64,000 bases of DNA, from NCBI GenBank assembly GCA_964036195.1, contig OZ038454.1:27576315-27640314 (forward strand), in the 5' to 3' direction. A program made the position numbers and the translations under genes. The notes under the pieces are model-generated. The model saw only the letters and a program-made list of their open reading frames with translations. It was not told the origin of the DNA and searched no databases. Shown here one piece after another: positions 55,601-63,928 of the stretch. The stretch's first letter is position 1. Each line of letters opens with the position of its first letter. This stretch comes from Sphaerolaimus hirsutus (lineage: Eukaryota > Nematoda > Chromadorea > Monhysterida > Sphaerolaimidae).

Positions 55601-56054
55601 CAGATTTTTAAGTTCAAATTAGTTTAAAAAATGATGTAACACCCCTACTTTTCTGTATTGCCGCTGCGCTCTGTTTCAATGACTCTGTCGAAAAAAAGGT
55701 TAGAAAATAAACGGTTTCGATGCTTGCGTTTTTTGAAAAAAACAACGTTTTAAAAAAACATTTGAAAGCACACCGTCTATAGACTAACCTTCCACTTTAA
55801 AAATTTAAAATACCCCCCCCCTCTCAAAACTCAACCCTGCCTCCCACCCGCAGAACCCGATGGCGATCGGTTCCCGCCTGCCCACCTCTCTCGGAATCTC
55901 TCTAGACTCCGCCCCCGCCCAGCAACTGCACCAGGGCGCCACCAGCGAGCACAAACACCACCCGATGCCGCCCACCACTGTGGACGCTTTGTTTCACCGG
56001 AAAATGTCCGATCGGGAAACATATCGCGCCTTGGCTATGGACAGGCCCTGGTGA
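34637..56054 (+). CDS. unrecognised gene, nine predicted exons, Ser-rich C-terminus
   Basis: Predicted exons: 34637-34666, 36599-36657, 36755-36783, 37927-37941, 40988-41048, 41853-41929, 53379-53504, 55165-55339, 55854-56054. Phases join to 256 codons and a TGA; the 5' end is not found. The last five exons are well supported: strong acceptors, GC-rich third positions and no stops. They encode LRAQYADSGNDWKIEQ, then DALLAGLAQDDDFAPLGIKL, a Ser-rich region and a terminal FHRKMSDRETYRALAMDRPW. The first four exons are 15-59 bp and rest on phase alone; the third uses a GC donor. I recognise no domain and assign no function. Confidence 0.6.
36599..36657 (+). CDS. unrecognised gene, tentative exon B
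   Basis: Acceptor TTTTCCTCTCTGCAG and donor GCG|gtgagt are both strong. The single open frame reads CQLINNSLDDRSLQEIFIA and leaves phase 0. Confidence 0.55.
36755..36783 (+). CDS. unrecognised gene, tentative micro-exon C with GC donor
   Basis: A 29-bp segment reading LPPMDRQVS in the phase that links its neighbours. The donor GAG|gcaagt matches the rare GC-AG class. A longer exon from 36727 (after GTGCTAAG) is open in the same direction but breaks the phase to the next exon. Confidence 0.3.
37927..37941 (+). CDS. unrecognised gene, tentative micro-exon D
   Basis: A 15-bp segment between TTTTTTTCTTCTTTAG and TTG|gtaagt, both strong splice signals, reading PHEH in the linking phase. Confidence 0.35.
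38183..38822. mobile_element. hAT-like element, TAGGGATGG ends, AAAACGGTTTTT words
   Basis: Ends TAGGGATGGCCGAAAAAGG and CCTTGGCCATCCCTA. The 8-bp duplication is ATAGCGAC on the left and GTAGCGAC on the right, one mismatch. The interior (ATATGGTTATGAGTCAACAT onwards) matches those at 25615 and 38885. Confidence 0.85.
38885..39543. mobile_element. hAT-like element, TAGGGTTGG ends, ACGTTTTTTTTAA words
   Basis: Ends TAGGGTTGGAAAAAAAACG and CGGCCAACCCTA, flanked by GTCCTACC (38877-38884 and 39544-39551). The unique interior matches the element at 38183 over about 450 bp in the same order, while the subterminal arrays differ. Confidence 0.9.
40479..40777. mobile_element. hAT-like element, TAGGGATGG ends, GTCTTTTTT words, nested insert
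   Basis: Ends TAGGGATGGACACAAAATG and CGGCCATCCCTA, flanked by ATAGGTAC (40471-40478 and 40778-40785). A segment at about 40520-40680 with four copies of AACGCTAAT-like words and inverted CCCCCGTGG/CCACGGGGG ends is inserted in it. Confidence 0.88.
40988..41048 (+). CDS. unrecognised gene, exon E
   Basis: Acceptor CATTTTTCAG and donor CAG|gttagc. The frame SQPDLRAQYADSGNDWKIEQ leaves phase 0, which fits exon F; another open frame (starting RSPTCALNML) does not fit. Confidence 0.65.
41096..41308. mobile_element. introner-family MITE in an intron
   Basis: The left end GGTGCCTCGCCCAGACCCTG and right end CAGGGTCTGGGAGATTGCC are inverted, with AAATGCCATGCAAAGTGTC words inside. Here it starts about 47 bp after the donor, so it does not form the intron boundary. 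Confidence 0.75.
41853..41929 (+). CDS. unrecognised gene, exon F
   Basis: Encodes DALLAGLAQDDDFAPLGIKL and then FARKD with strongly GC-rich third positions. Acceptor CAACTCGCATAG, donor GACAG|gtgagt, phase 2 out. Confidence 0.8.
43272..43688. mobile_element. hAT-like CAGGGGCGTATCC element, copy 3
   Basis: Ends CAGGGGCGTATCCAGGATTT and CTGGATACGGCCCTG, flanked by GTTTTGAG (43264-43271 and 43689-43696). The subterminal GGGGGGGGGCTGC and the GGCGCC core are as in the copy at 4244. Confidence 0.9.
43746..43964. repeat. palindromic MITE (GCCAGTCCCGCAAAATGAG)
   Basis: Left GCCAGTCCCGCAAAATGAGA is inverted at the right as TCTCATTTTGCGGAACTGGC. The interior is AAGTGAAATGGCAAAGGCG words and their inverse. 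A relative ending in TACGGAATTGGCACC is at about 50727-50996. Confidence 0.75.
45450..47378 (+). mobile_element. hAT-like element (TAGGGTGTCAAA) carrying BEL/Pao RT, copy 2
   Basis: Ends TAGGGTGTCAAA and TTTGACACCCTA are flanked by the 8-bp duplication GTTTTATC (45442-45449 and 47379-47386). The subterminal GGAAAACGGAAAGGTAAA arrays match copy 1 at 10831. The unique core is longer than in copy 1 by an internal block of about 676 bp bounded by direct repeats of GATGATAATAAA. Confidence 0.92.
45899..46844 (+). pseudogene. BEL/Pao reverse-transcriptase fragment, frameshifted
   Basis: Two overlapping frames (45899-46381 and 46257-46844) carry consecutive parts of a BEL/Pao reverse transcriptase. 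The first has EKGIIEICDD, LPHQPVITPGK and CRIVYDGLAGKP, typical fingers/palm motifs; the second has ADIEKAFLQIGLH and then VTNEVEALELYYKVKALFNQ. A frameshift separates them, and the Tyr-x-Asp-Asp motif reads YVNN, so the enzyme is dead. No RNase H, integrase or LTR was seen. It sits inside a hAT-like element, so it is cargo. Confidence 0.85.
47812..48004. mobile_element. TA-flanked MITE, TAGAACGGC-word subfamily
   Basis: Ends CCGTATTCTTCTAATAGAAC and TTCTATACGAAGAAATACGG with TA borders. The interior repeats AATAGAACGGCA about seven times. A relative is at 50269-50402, where the word is in reverse (TGCCGTTCTATT). Confidence 0.85.
49239..49659. mobile_element. hAT-like CAGGG-ended element, copy 4
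   Basis: Starts CAGGGTTTTTGAGCGGG and ends CTGGATACGTCCTTG, flanked by ACTTTACA (49231-49238 and 49660-49667). The left end has lost the CGTATCCAGGA part seen in the other copies, probably by deletion. Confidence 0.85.
49929..50183. mobile_element. TA-flanked poly-C MITE
   Basis: Ends CCGTATTTCCTCGAATTACC and GTATTTCGAGGAAATCCGG with TA borders. The interior is nearly the same as the copies at 645 and 6803 (for example GTTCTAACGTAACACAGTAA). Confidence 0.87.
50269..50402. mobile_element. TA-flanked MITE, CCGTTCTATT-word subfamily
   Basis: Ends CCGTATTTCTTCTAATATAA and TTAGAAGAAATACGG with TA borders; the word GGTGCCGTTCTATTGGA is repeated inside. It pairs with the element at 47812. Confidence 0.82.
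50506..51335. mobile_element. hAT-like element, CAGAGTTG ends, copy 2 with nested MITEs
   Basis: Ends CAGAGTTGCGAAAACGTATT and TTTGTACAACTCTG, flanked by CCCAGTAC (50498-50505 and 51336-51343). The subterminal arrays are TACGTTTACGTT words as in the copy at 13019. A palindromic MITE (about 50727-50996) is nested in the middle. Confidence 0.9.
51582..51767. repeat. palindromic MITE, CACACTAGTTTTCACACG ends
   Basis: Almost the whole element is one palindrome: CGCACACTAGTTTTCACACG on the left, CGTGTGAAAACTAGTGTGC on the right, and GTCAACTGCAGTTGAC at the centre. Diverged copies lie at about 18487, 37193, 39905, 42665, 44688, 48586, 51376, 52975 and 57346. Confidence 0.82.
52520..52820 (-). CDS. 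possible terminal exon of an unrecognised minus-strand gene
   Basis: An open frame of about 99 codons contains PDLSQEIVDTQYRVFFVNPP and then a segment with VRVDNISEVDCIWIDGFDF, which look like ordinary protein. Its start has a 21-bp tandem repeat giving LYLDTDALYLDTDL. A possible acceptor is GATGTGCACAG at about 52813. After the TGA there is an AATAAA signal on the minus strand (52483-52488), 32 bp downstream. There is no ATG and no upstream exon was found. It is not recognised as any family; it could be a decayed insert. Confidence 0.4.
53379..53504 (+). CDS. unrecognised gene, exon G
   Basis: Encodes TLSGSRSLAWLAVSSAGAKP and then NGPDWQPPASGSHTPQHNV with GC-rich third positions. Acceptor CCCCTTACAG, donor TTTT|gtgagt; phase 2 in and out. 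Confidence 0.8.
54239..54950. mobile_element. hAT-like element, TAGGGTTCAAAC ends, CGATATTCGATAT satellite
   Basis: Ends TAGGGTTCAAACGATATGAC and CGATATATCGTTTGAACCCTA are flanked by GATATGAC (54231-54238 and 54951-54958). Both flanks of the interior are arrays of CGATATTCGATATCG words, while the ends are the same as the GGGATC-satellite element at 26194. It interrupts a CAGGG-type element fragment (54150-54965). Confidence 0.93.
55165..55339 (+). CDS. unrecognised gene, exon H
   Basis: Encodes KDDSSGASSQHSSSSSSCSA and then TNLARQQALTGRTFDSSPGR, a low-complexity Ser-rich region. Acceptor CACTCGCAG, donor ATG|gtgggt; phase 2 in, phase 0 out. Confidence 0.8.
55854..56054 (+). CDS. unrecognised gene, terminal exon I
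   Basis: Encodes NPMAIGSRLPTSLGISLDSA, a His/Pro region and the C-terminus FHRKMSDRETYRALAMDRPW before TGA. Acceptor TCCCACCCGCAG. An AATAAA at 56742-56747 is a possible polyadenylation signal, though distant. Confidence 0.8.
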   Translation, partial: NPMAIGSRLPTSLGISLDSAPAQQLHQGATSEHKHHPMPPTTVDALFHRKMSDRETYRALAMDRPW

Positions 56055-56989
56055 CGACAAAATTGGACATTGTTTTTTGATGACGGTTTTTAATGTGAGC
56101 CCTGGTGGCTTTGAATGAAACCAATCAGTGATGCCTGGATGCGATTCCACATTTTGTCGAGCGACAGCTCCGGAATTTACCATTCAGCGAGGCTTTTCGT
56201 TGGCGCTGGATCATAATTTGAGCGCTTTTGTGATTTTTTTCGCACTTGACACGGTGTGGAATTGGCCCCTGATTTTGAACAGTGTTTTCTGGGTTGTACC
56301 CTTTTATTCGAGATGTACTTATTTGCAAAGATTGTCCCCACATCGATAAACGTTTTGGAACGTTGCTCGCACGTTTTTTCTCTATACGGTTATTTGCACA
56401 ATGAACGGAAATCCTCAAAAAGTATGACACGTTTTTCGCACCTTTGTTGATGTGCGCATGCCGGTGCGGCTGGCGTTTTTTAAATTGTGATAACGTTCGA
56501 TTTTTTTGCGTAAATATTGGTGTGGGTAAATATCATAAGTGTACTCCAGAGAAATTTACGCCGCTGCCGTCCGCACATCAACTGATAATCTGTGTACTTT
56601 TCCGTTTATAAGTCCATAAATACGTCACTAAGATTGGTGGCAGTTCCGGGACTGCCCGGCACCATGTAAAGTGTCAAATGTCACGTAAAATGTCATATTT
56701 TACGAATTGTCGAATGTCATGTGAAATGTTAAAAGTTCACAAATAAAATCTTTTTATTTTAATTGACAGTCTCATGACTTTTGACACTTTTCTTTATGCA
56801 CAGTTAAGGGTGCGGCACTGTATAGTAAACTCTGATCGGAGCGCATGCCTTGGACATAATGTTACCATCATTTCATGATTATTTCATGATTACGACATGT
56901 TTCTGCTAAATTTGCATTAGTGAAATCAATCCATGTACTGTGAGGAAACCACAACAACGTATTTTCGCTGTTTTTGATTCAAATACATA

Positions 56990-57073
56990 CCGTGTTCCCT
57001 CGAAATACCCACTCATTCTTGATGGGGTACTTCCAGGGGTTTAATTCGAGGGGGATAATTCGAGGAAATACGG
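56990..57073. mobile_element. short TA-flanked MITE
   Basis: An 84-bp copy with ends CCGTGTTCCCTCGAAATACC and AATTCGAGGAAATACGG and TA borders, little more than the two ends of the family. Confidence 0.8.
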
Positions 57074-57345
57074 TAGATATGGTAAACTTCAGTGCAAAGA
57101 GTGTTCCAAGTGCTGCATGTCATCAGTCACTATTAATTGTACATCTGTATTCTTAGCTGATTAGTTTTGCTTTGCACACACCAAAACATCGTTTTATATG
57201 ATCGATTGATTCGCACGCCCTTGGTGCCAATTCAGCGAGTAGACAAATGACAAGCAAAGTTATTTATGTGATGAGTCAAATTGTAGGTGGTGTCAAGTCA
57301 AGTGACATATTTATGTGACAAGAATTTTGATTATAAAGTGTCCCA

Positions 57346-57534
57346 ACACACTAGTTGACAATTGAAACTTCCAAAACTGATACATTTGTTTTGATCGTAT
57401 TTGAGTTTAACAACATGAATCATTTTTGATCTCCGTCAACAGCAGTTGACAGACTCCTCATTCTGGTGAACTCGAATGCGTTTAAAACAGATTTATCAGC
57501 TTTAAAAGTTTCTGTTGTCAACTAATATCTGTAG
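57346..57534. repeat. palindromic MITE, ACACTAGTTGAC ends
   Basis: Left ACACACTAGTTGACAATTG and right GTTGTCAACTAATATCTGT frame a TTGATCTCCGTCAACAGCAG centre. It is the same family as 51582. Confidence 0.75.
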
Positions 57535-57958
57535 GGCCGAACTTCGCCGTGACATACATGTTTGCCTGTCGCTTGACAGACCACTTGTGGAATTGGCACC
57601 GGGAATTGTTTTTGTGAGGACACGTTTTCTTGACTTATTTGTGTTAATTGGGAAGATATTCTATCACCTAAAACATTAAATACCTATGTACAAAAAATTC
57701 ACCCCAAAAATTTGAGGGTTGAGTATTCTTATCTGGAGAATTATTTATCTATATCCTACTGTTATTGTGAATGAATTGCGCAATCATAAATTTATTTGTA
57801 TTTGTATCCATTGTAAATATTTTTCAATGGACAAATTTTTGGAAAAATCAGATGCATCGTGTTGGAAAGTACTAACCAATTTGTGTAGGTAAATATTCAG
57901 AAAGTGAACAAACAAAATTACCTTTCCAATCAAAAAACATGCAGACAACAAGAACATA

Positions 57959-58350
57959 CCGTATTTCCTCGAAATACCCCCGTCTCGAAATACCCCCCTC
58001 AAAATGGACACTATGAATTTATAAACCCCGCCTCGAAATACCCCCCCCCCAATTTACTGTATAGGGAACGTAATGCGGTTTGTGATACGGGAAACGCAGA
58101 TCGCAGGTTAAAAACAATCACTGTGTTATGTTAGAACATTGTTTATACCGTCTACGTACACATATAAGTCTATAGAGTCGTATAAATGGCAGTTTTTGTT
58201 GCATTCTTCGACGTCTGTGTACGTTACAAACGACAATTTTGTACTGAGATTTCGAAAAATTTCTATCGAAATAATAACCCCCTCGAAATACCCGCTCTCA
58301 AAATTTCCACTCTGAAAATAAACCCCGGGGGGTAATTCGAGGAAATACGG
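57959..58350. mobile_element. TA-flanked poly-C MITE
   Basis: Ends CCGTATTTCCTCGAAATACC and GGTAATTCGAGGAAATACGG with TA borders; the interior GTATAGGGAACGTAATGCGG is related to the copy at 12124. Confidence 0.87.
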
Positions 58351-59137
58351 TAAATGCTTTTTCCACATTAATATTTTGTCAGCCGTGAACTATTTCTACC
58401 TTTCAATCTGCTGCCAGTCCCGCATCCTGTAAAGTAAAGTGTCAAATGTCATGTAAAATGTTACTTTACATTTTACAGGGTGCGAGGCATCTCTGAAACA
58501 GATTTCAAGCGAGCAAACCCCCATCGCATCCAAAATACAGGAACAAATCTGCTTTCAAATTTTTCAACGCAAACATGCGCAACAAAAGCGTTATACGCGT
58601 GCGAGTATAATACTATTCAGTACCTATTTTTGGTCATACTTCTTGTCTGAACTGCGTAAAACACTCTCTGTGTACACAACTGTTCCTCCCTGTGCGTGTA
58701 CACGAACATTTATCGTTTTTGAAATGGTCTGAGTAAACAAACAGGTTATGTCCACTCTGATGTCATGGCAAGGTGCAGTCCCACACCGTGTAAAGTGCCA
58801 AATGTCATGTCAAGTGTCAAGTCTGAATGCTAAGTCAAATAAATTTTCTAATTACTGAACGTTTGATATATTGCAAACTTGATTAATTTTGGTGCGGGAC
58901 TGCCACCAGTGTTCTTACAATCTTGGAGTGAAAATTTCACATTGATAGATAACATAAAATGGAATTTCAGCCCAATCCAATGATTTTATAAATGAAAAAA
59001 TGCTTTAAACGTTCAACAAAGGTGAATTATTTACTCACTTTCATTATATACTCACATTCCGTGCTATAATTTAGGTGGTAAATGGCTAAAAAATATACAT
59101 ATGTACATAAATACAATATTCCACGCAAACACAACTA

Positions 59138-59519
59138 CCGTATTACCTCGAATTATCTCCCCTTGAAGAAACCCCCCACCCTCAAAACGGGCTGGGGAAT
59201 AAAAAAACCCTCTCGAAATACCCCCCCCCACCGAAATGATGTACATAATATTTATATGCAATGTACATGATGTATTTTGTTACCGCTAATTGACATTGCA
59301 GCTACACAAAGACTAGTTTGTGTAGCTATCTATGCTTTTATGTCCAAATATGCCCTGTTTGGAGACATTTATTACCTGTTTTGGGTCCGCAAATGCCTAC
59401 TATTTACACTGATCCTTACGAAAATTTCTGACGAAATAATAACCCCCCCTCGAATTAACCCCCCTCAAATTTTGCTAGCGAAATAATAAACCCCCATGGG
59501 GTATTTCGAAGTAATACGG
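59138..59519. mobile_element. TA-flanked MITE, ATTACCTCGAATTA subfamily
   Basis: Ends CCGTATTACCTCGAATTATC and GGTATTTCGAAGTAATACGG with TA borders, close to the element at 22704. Confidence 0.83.
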
Positions 59520-60725
59520 TAGTTGGAAAAGGCACCAGGAAATTGGTACCACACCATCAACAGTGCCACTGTTTAGAAAATGGCACTTTGCTTTTCGGTA
59601 GGGATCTTGTAGATTTTCACAATTCTGGTGGTTCAGATAGTAGTTACCTAAATAGCTCCCCCAGAGGGATGGATACCCAGGAGTATTGTTGGTGGTGGCT
59701 TTATAGCAATTCACTATAAAGCTTTAAGGTGTAGAAGACAAAGGAGGAAAAATTGGTGGAACCAATGTTTTAAATAGACTTAAATCAGGCTGTTTGAACA
59801 AAATTGACATTTTCCAACCCTAAACATATTTTTTATGAGTGAAAATGGCACAAAATTACTCAAAATTTGTTACACAAAGGTAGGTCCCTGGCAGTGTGAT
59901 TTGGGAGGCAGGGTGTTCAGTACCCCAACCCCTCATATTAGACCCCCTGGCATTTGATACCCATCAATGGGGCACCAGTGTCCTGATGCTTTTCCATATC
60001 TAGACAACTTCTACACCATTCAACATAAACATAAACTCTAGGTCCTGAATAACTCCACTATATAATTTAAGGAATTATTTTCAATTCTATCCACAATGCG
60101 AACCACAAAAATACATTAAATTTGTGTGTGTGGGAGAATTTCTATTCAATAATATTATTTTGATGGAATCATAGAAGATGGGAACAGTGAAAGCGGGAAC
60201 AGTACAACTAAAACATTCATATAGTTAAAGGACTCAAATTTTATATATTTGGTTATAATAGTTTGTATGGGGTTGGTTTATCTCCCCTAACGCATGTTCC
60301 AAAACTCTAAAACCTCAAAAAACCTCAAAAAAAGTACAACACAGCACTGTACAATGCCAGACAGCCCATGGTAAAGTCAACTGTGAAAGTAAGGTGAATG
60401 AAACATTGAAAAGGTAAATCACTGACTAGATTACCTGATGCAATAATATTGGCCTTTGATTTCCTTACACAATAATAGGTGATGTTTTCTTCAGCAATGA
60501 TCAGTATGATCAGTTTAAATGAAGCTAGCTTTGCATGGCATACACATGCATGTCAATGTCTATATAAAACCATGAATACAAATCTTGCAACATCACCTAC
60601 ATGGGAGTGCATGCTGCTTATCAGCAACAGTATACTCTGAATAAATCTAGTCACACAAACTAACTAGGAATAATAACACACTGCAATTTTTAATACAACA
60701 TATTTACACATTGTTCACACATAGC

Positions 60726-60908
60726 TCATTCCTCCTCCCCTGATTGTTCACTCGAGCGCCTCTGCTGCCTTGCTGTTGCAGCCCTCAATCTTGTAGTTCT
60801 GTTTGTCAACGGCCTCAGCGGCTGTTTGCTGGTTGAGCCTTGCTGATTGGTTGAAGATGTGGATGATTTTCGTGTAGTCCTCACATTTATGGTGGCAACT
60901 GGCTTTTT
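60726..60908 (-). CDS. TBCEL: TBCEL terminal exon
   Basis: Encodes KKPVATINVRTTRKSSTSST and a basic Ser/Thr/Gln-rich tail ending in EEE before TGA. Human TBCEL ends just after the ubiquitin-like domain, so this tail of 60 residues is extra. Acceptor CACCTTTCAG; an ATTAAA signal on the minus strand follows at 60693-60688. Confidence 0.85.
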   Translation of the reverse strand, partial: KKPVATINVRTTRKSSTSSTNQQGSTSKQPLRPLTNRTTRLRAATARQQRRSSEQSGEEE

Positions 60909-63900
60909 CTGAAAGGTGAGTGATTCATTAAATAGTGATCAGACCATATTAGAAATGATGAAATGTGAATAAATGGAACCCACAATCACTATGAACTTGT
61001 CACCATCCTGCACACCCCTGGCCAGTGAATGAAGTTTGACATTGGATAACTTCAGCTCTTCTGGCCCCTGTGGTGATTCACAATCCACATACATGAGCTT
61101 GAGTTGGCCTGGTGCCAGACCAGTCATGTGCTGTAGGGTCTTTCTCAATTGCCCCACTGTTTGATCCAGGCATATGTTTGCAGAGTAATCCAATTTTGGA
61201 TTTTCACACAAAAATTGAACCAGTGCATGTGTCCTTGGTGTGAGATCAATCTCAGCAAGTGGCTCTAGATGTCCATGGATAGCTTCCAATTCATCATATC
61301 TGGATGTGATTATGGTAACATTTCACATGTATAAATATTGATCAAAATGTGTGTGGTTGGAATAATAAACAGGTATAACCATTCACTATCAATAATGCTG
61401 CTATAGACACTTGTTTACTGCTGAAATTTGAGTTTATCAGGATTATGACTAGTCTAGTACTTTTTGTAGATTCACAAAATGATGCATCTCAATAAAAAAG
61501 GACAAATTAATTCAAAAATTCAGCTGTAAACTAGTATAACTACATCTGCCAACCTTGCGGGTAAATCCTCACAAGCCATATAATAGCGCAGGAAAAACCG
61601 TTCGGCATCCATCCGCAGCTGCGCATTGATCCTGCTGCCATTGAGCACTTCCAAATTTGACAATCGCGCCACGATCAAATTCCAGCGTTCCTCATCAGTG
61701 TGTGGCTGCAATGGAATTTTTGTGGCCTTTTTCTGGGGCTATGCCACTGCTGGGCTGTTAATTGGTGCAGTGTGGTGCCTTTCTATTGGATGGGTTGCTT
61801 GTTTGCCACGGTGATTTACAGTGAGATATGGTCTTAACTGTGAAATGGCATCTTGTGTGATGATCCTGTATCTGTATGATGTATTGTTCATTGTGCCAGC
61901 ATGTAAACACATTCCCGGTCACGTCCGGCAACCTCTTTTTGATTTCACTTGTGACATCCTATATCCAGTTCTAGGGTGCGCCAGAAGCTGAAACTTGGGG
62001 CAGATATTGGCGCAACCCCCCTCTACTTCGCAGGAATTGGGGGGTCGCGGCGACCCCCTTACAGGGTGGGTCGCCCTAATTGCAAATTTTTTATTGGCTT
62101 TTTTCTGTGTCCCACACAGGTCCGGCACCCACTGATTTCTGAGATTTGGGAGGGGTATAAATCTAAAATTTTGGGGATGTGTTACCAACATCCCTCTCCA
62201 ACTATACACCAATCAATAATCTGACATTAATGTGGAAAATTTCTGAAAAATGCACTTATTCTCTTAAAAAAGCACTACCCCCCAATAGATGGATGATGAA
62301 AAATTCACTTTTTGGAACTTTTCTATTAGACACTTGCAGAGCTGGTTTACGATACTTTAAAGGGAAGGGTTTGAGGTTTAAAGTTATGTAAAGAACCATA
62401 CCTCTAAAATGCCTGCATTACAAAGTTTACTTAGGGGGAATTTCAAAGTGTAAATTAAGTATTTTTTTGCTCCTGCAATGATGTCATTATGATGTCATAA
62501 AATTCCCCCCACATAAATTTTGCAATGCAGACATTTTAGAGGTATGGTTCTTTATATAACTTTAAACATCAAACCGTTCCCTTTAAAGTTTTGTAAACCA
62601 GCTCTTCAAGTGTCTAATAAAAAGTTCCAAAAAGTTATTTTTCTGTCATCCATCTATTGGGAGGTGGTGTTTTTTTAGAGAATAAGAGAATTTGTTACAA
62701 ATTTTTCACATTAATCTCACATTATTGAAAAGTGTATTGTAGGGAGGGGTGTTGGTAACACATTCTCAAAAATTTTGATTTATACCTCAGCTCAGAAATC
62801 AGTGGGTGCCGGACCTGTGTGGGACACCAAAACTGCCAATAAAAAATTTGTACTCAGGGCGACCCCCCCACGTGTAAGGGGTCGCCGCGACCCCCCAATT
62901 CATGCGAAGTAGAGGGGGGTTTGCGTCAATATTTCCCCCAAGTTTCAGCTTCTGGCGCGCCTTAGAACTGGAGATAGGATGTCACAAGTTAAATCAAAAA
63001 TAGGGTGCCGGACGTGGCCGGGAAAGTGTTTATTAACGTAGGTAATCAGCACTGAAAAAATCTGGTGAACTCATTTAAAAAATATTTCATTACGTTACAT
63101 TCTGAAAAAGTACCGCACTCACTTTTACGTTACGTTTTGAAAGTGATAGAGTGCAGAAAACATGTGTCAGATACGCTTTTATGTAGGAAGGCTTTTTCAA
63201 GGCATGAAGTGAAAAAATTGTGAAAAAAGCCATAAATTTGGGAAAAATCACTAAAAATATTTAGGTTTGTGAGCACACAAAGTCAAAAATAGCTGAAAAA
63301 AGGCAAAAAGCACATGAACTAGTGAATTTGATTGTGAAAATGGGCAATATTTGAAATTGAAATTTGAAGTATTGAAATTAATCATGTTGAGTGAAAATAG
63401 GGCAAAATTTCTCAAAAATATAAACTTTTAGTTTTCTAGTGAAAAAGTATTTACCGTATTTCCTCGAAATACCCCCCCCCCCTCCTCGTTTAACCCCCCT
63501 CAAAATGCTCACTCTGAAACAATCATCCCAGGGGGGTATTTCGAGGAAATACGGTAACTCAGTAAAACTACTGAGTATTTTTCTGAGTAATCGTCAAAAC
63601 GTGTTACGTTTTCTTTCTCAGGTTTGAGTAAAAAACTTAACCTTCACATATATTTTTGCTTCGGAAAAGGTTTGGTACTTTTAACAACACTGGAAGCCAT
63701 AAAGACAGCTTGAATGAAAAACATCATAGGGCTAAAAAACCTTGTCGCAAAAACCAACCACCCATCCATCACAAACCTGAAACAGGGGCATATCCCTGCA
63801 CATCCTCAACTGCTTCAAAACAGGAAAGTTGTTGATCCTGTCCACCTGCGTCCAATCGGCCACCAGCCACCGGTTCATGTTCAACGAATGCAGCCGTCCA

Positions 63901-63928
63901 AAATGAGTCTCGTAGCTGCCGCATTGAG
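60726..63928 (-). CDS. TBCEL: TBCEL (tubulin cofactor E-like), four 3' exons
   Basis: Exons (minus strand): 63928-63777, 61705-61554, 61299-60984, 60908-60726, with consistent phases and a TGA; the 5' part lies beyond the right end. The first two exons carry the last leucine-rich repeats and the cap: RINNFPVLKQLRMCRDMPLF and GSRINAQLRMDAERFFLRYY. Next come GHLEPLAEIDLTPRTHAL and a ubiquitin-like domain with DQTVGQLRKTL and GPEELKLSNVKLHSLARGVQ. Human TBCEL has SERFFIRYYVDV, YGKLEPLAEVDL and DQTVAELKKQL in the same order. Human TBCEL destabilises tubulin. The absence of a CAP-Gly domain cannot be checked here, so TBCE is less likely but possible. Confidence 0.92.
60984..61299 (-). CDS. TBCEL: TBCEL exon, ubiquitin-like domain
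   Basis: Encodes YDELEAIHGHLEPLAEIDLT and the ubiquitin-like fold with DQTVGQLRKTLQHM, LKLMYVDCESP and DGDKFIVI. Acceptor CACATCCAG, donor ATT|gtgggt; phase 2 in, phase 0 out. Confidence 0.94.
61554..61705 (-). CDS. TBCEL: TBCEL exon, LRR cap
   Basis: Encodes DEERWNLIVARLSNLEVLNG and then MDAERFFLRYYM, the conserved end of the leucine-rich repeat domain. Acceptor CCATTGCAG, donor GCAAG|gttggc; phase 0 in, phase 2 out. Confidence 0.94.
61911..63026. repeat. 1.1-kb fold-back element in a TBCEL intron
   Basis: The arm from 61911 (TCCCGGTCACGTCCGGCA) to about 62460 is inverted from about 62495 to 63026 (TGCCGGACGTGGCCGGGAA). The arms match well but with scattered differences and short indels. 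Features such as GGGGTCGCGGCGACCCCCTT occur in both. Frames through it have no domain. Confidence 0.85.
63454..63554. mobile_element. short TA-flanked poly-C MITE in a TBCEL intron
   Basis: Ends CCGTATTTCCTCGAAATACC and GGTATTTCGAGGAAATACGG with TA borders, 101 bp in all. It lies 3' of the exon at 63777 on the transcript. Confidence 0.87.
63777..63928 (-). CDS. TBCEL: TBCEL exon, leucine-rich repeats (first visible)
   Basis: Encodes RLHSLNMNRWLVADWTQVDR and INNFPVLKQLRMCRDMPLFQ, aligning with the human segment [20 protein letters not shown] and what follows. Acceptor GACCCCTCAG, donor CAG|gtttgt; phase 1 in, phase 0 out. Confidence 0.92.

Larger units (their letters stand above)
56055..60725. 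other. intergenic region between convergent genes
   Basis: Contains the 3' flank of the unrecognised gene, introner-family MITEs at about 56641-56825, 58411-58492 and 58775-58910, a TTGAC-type MITE at 57346-57534 and TA-flanked MITEs at 56990, 57959 and 59138. From about 59720 to 60720 nothing was recognised beyond AT-rich single-copy sequence. Confidence 0.5.

Noticed and set aside
61919..62212. 97-codon minus frame and matching plus frames near 62 kb.
   Set aside because: They lie in one arm of a fold-back repeat; the other arm does not keep the frame.
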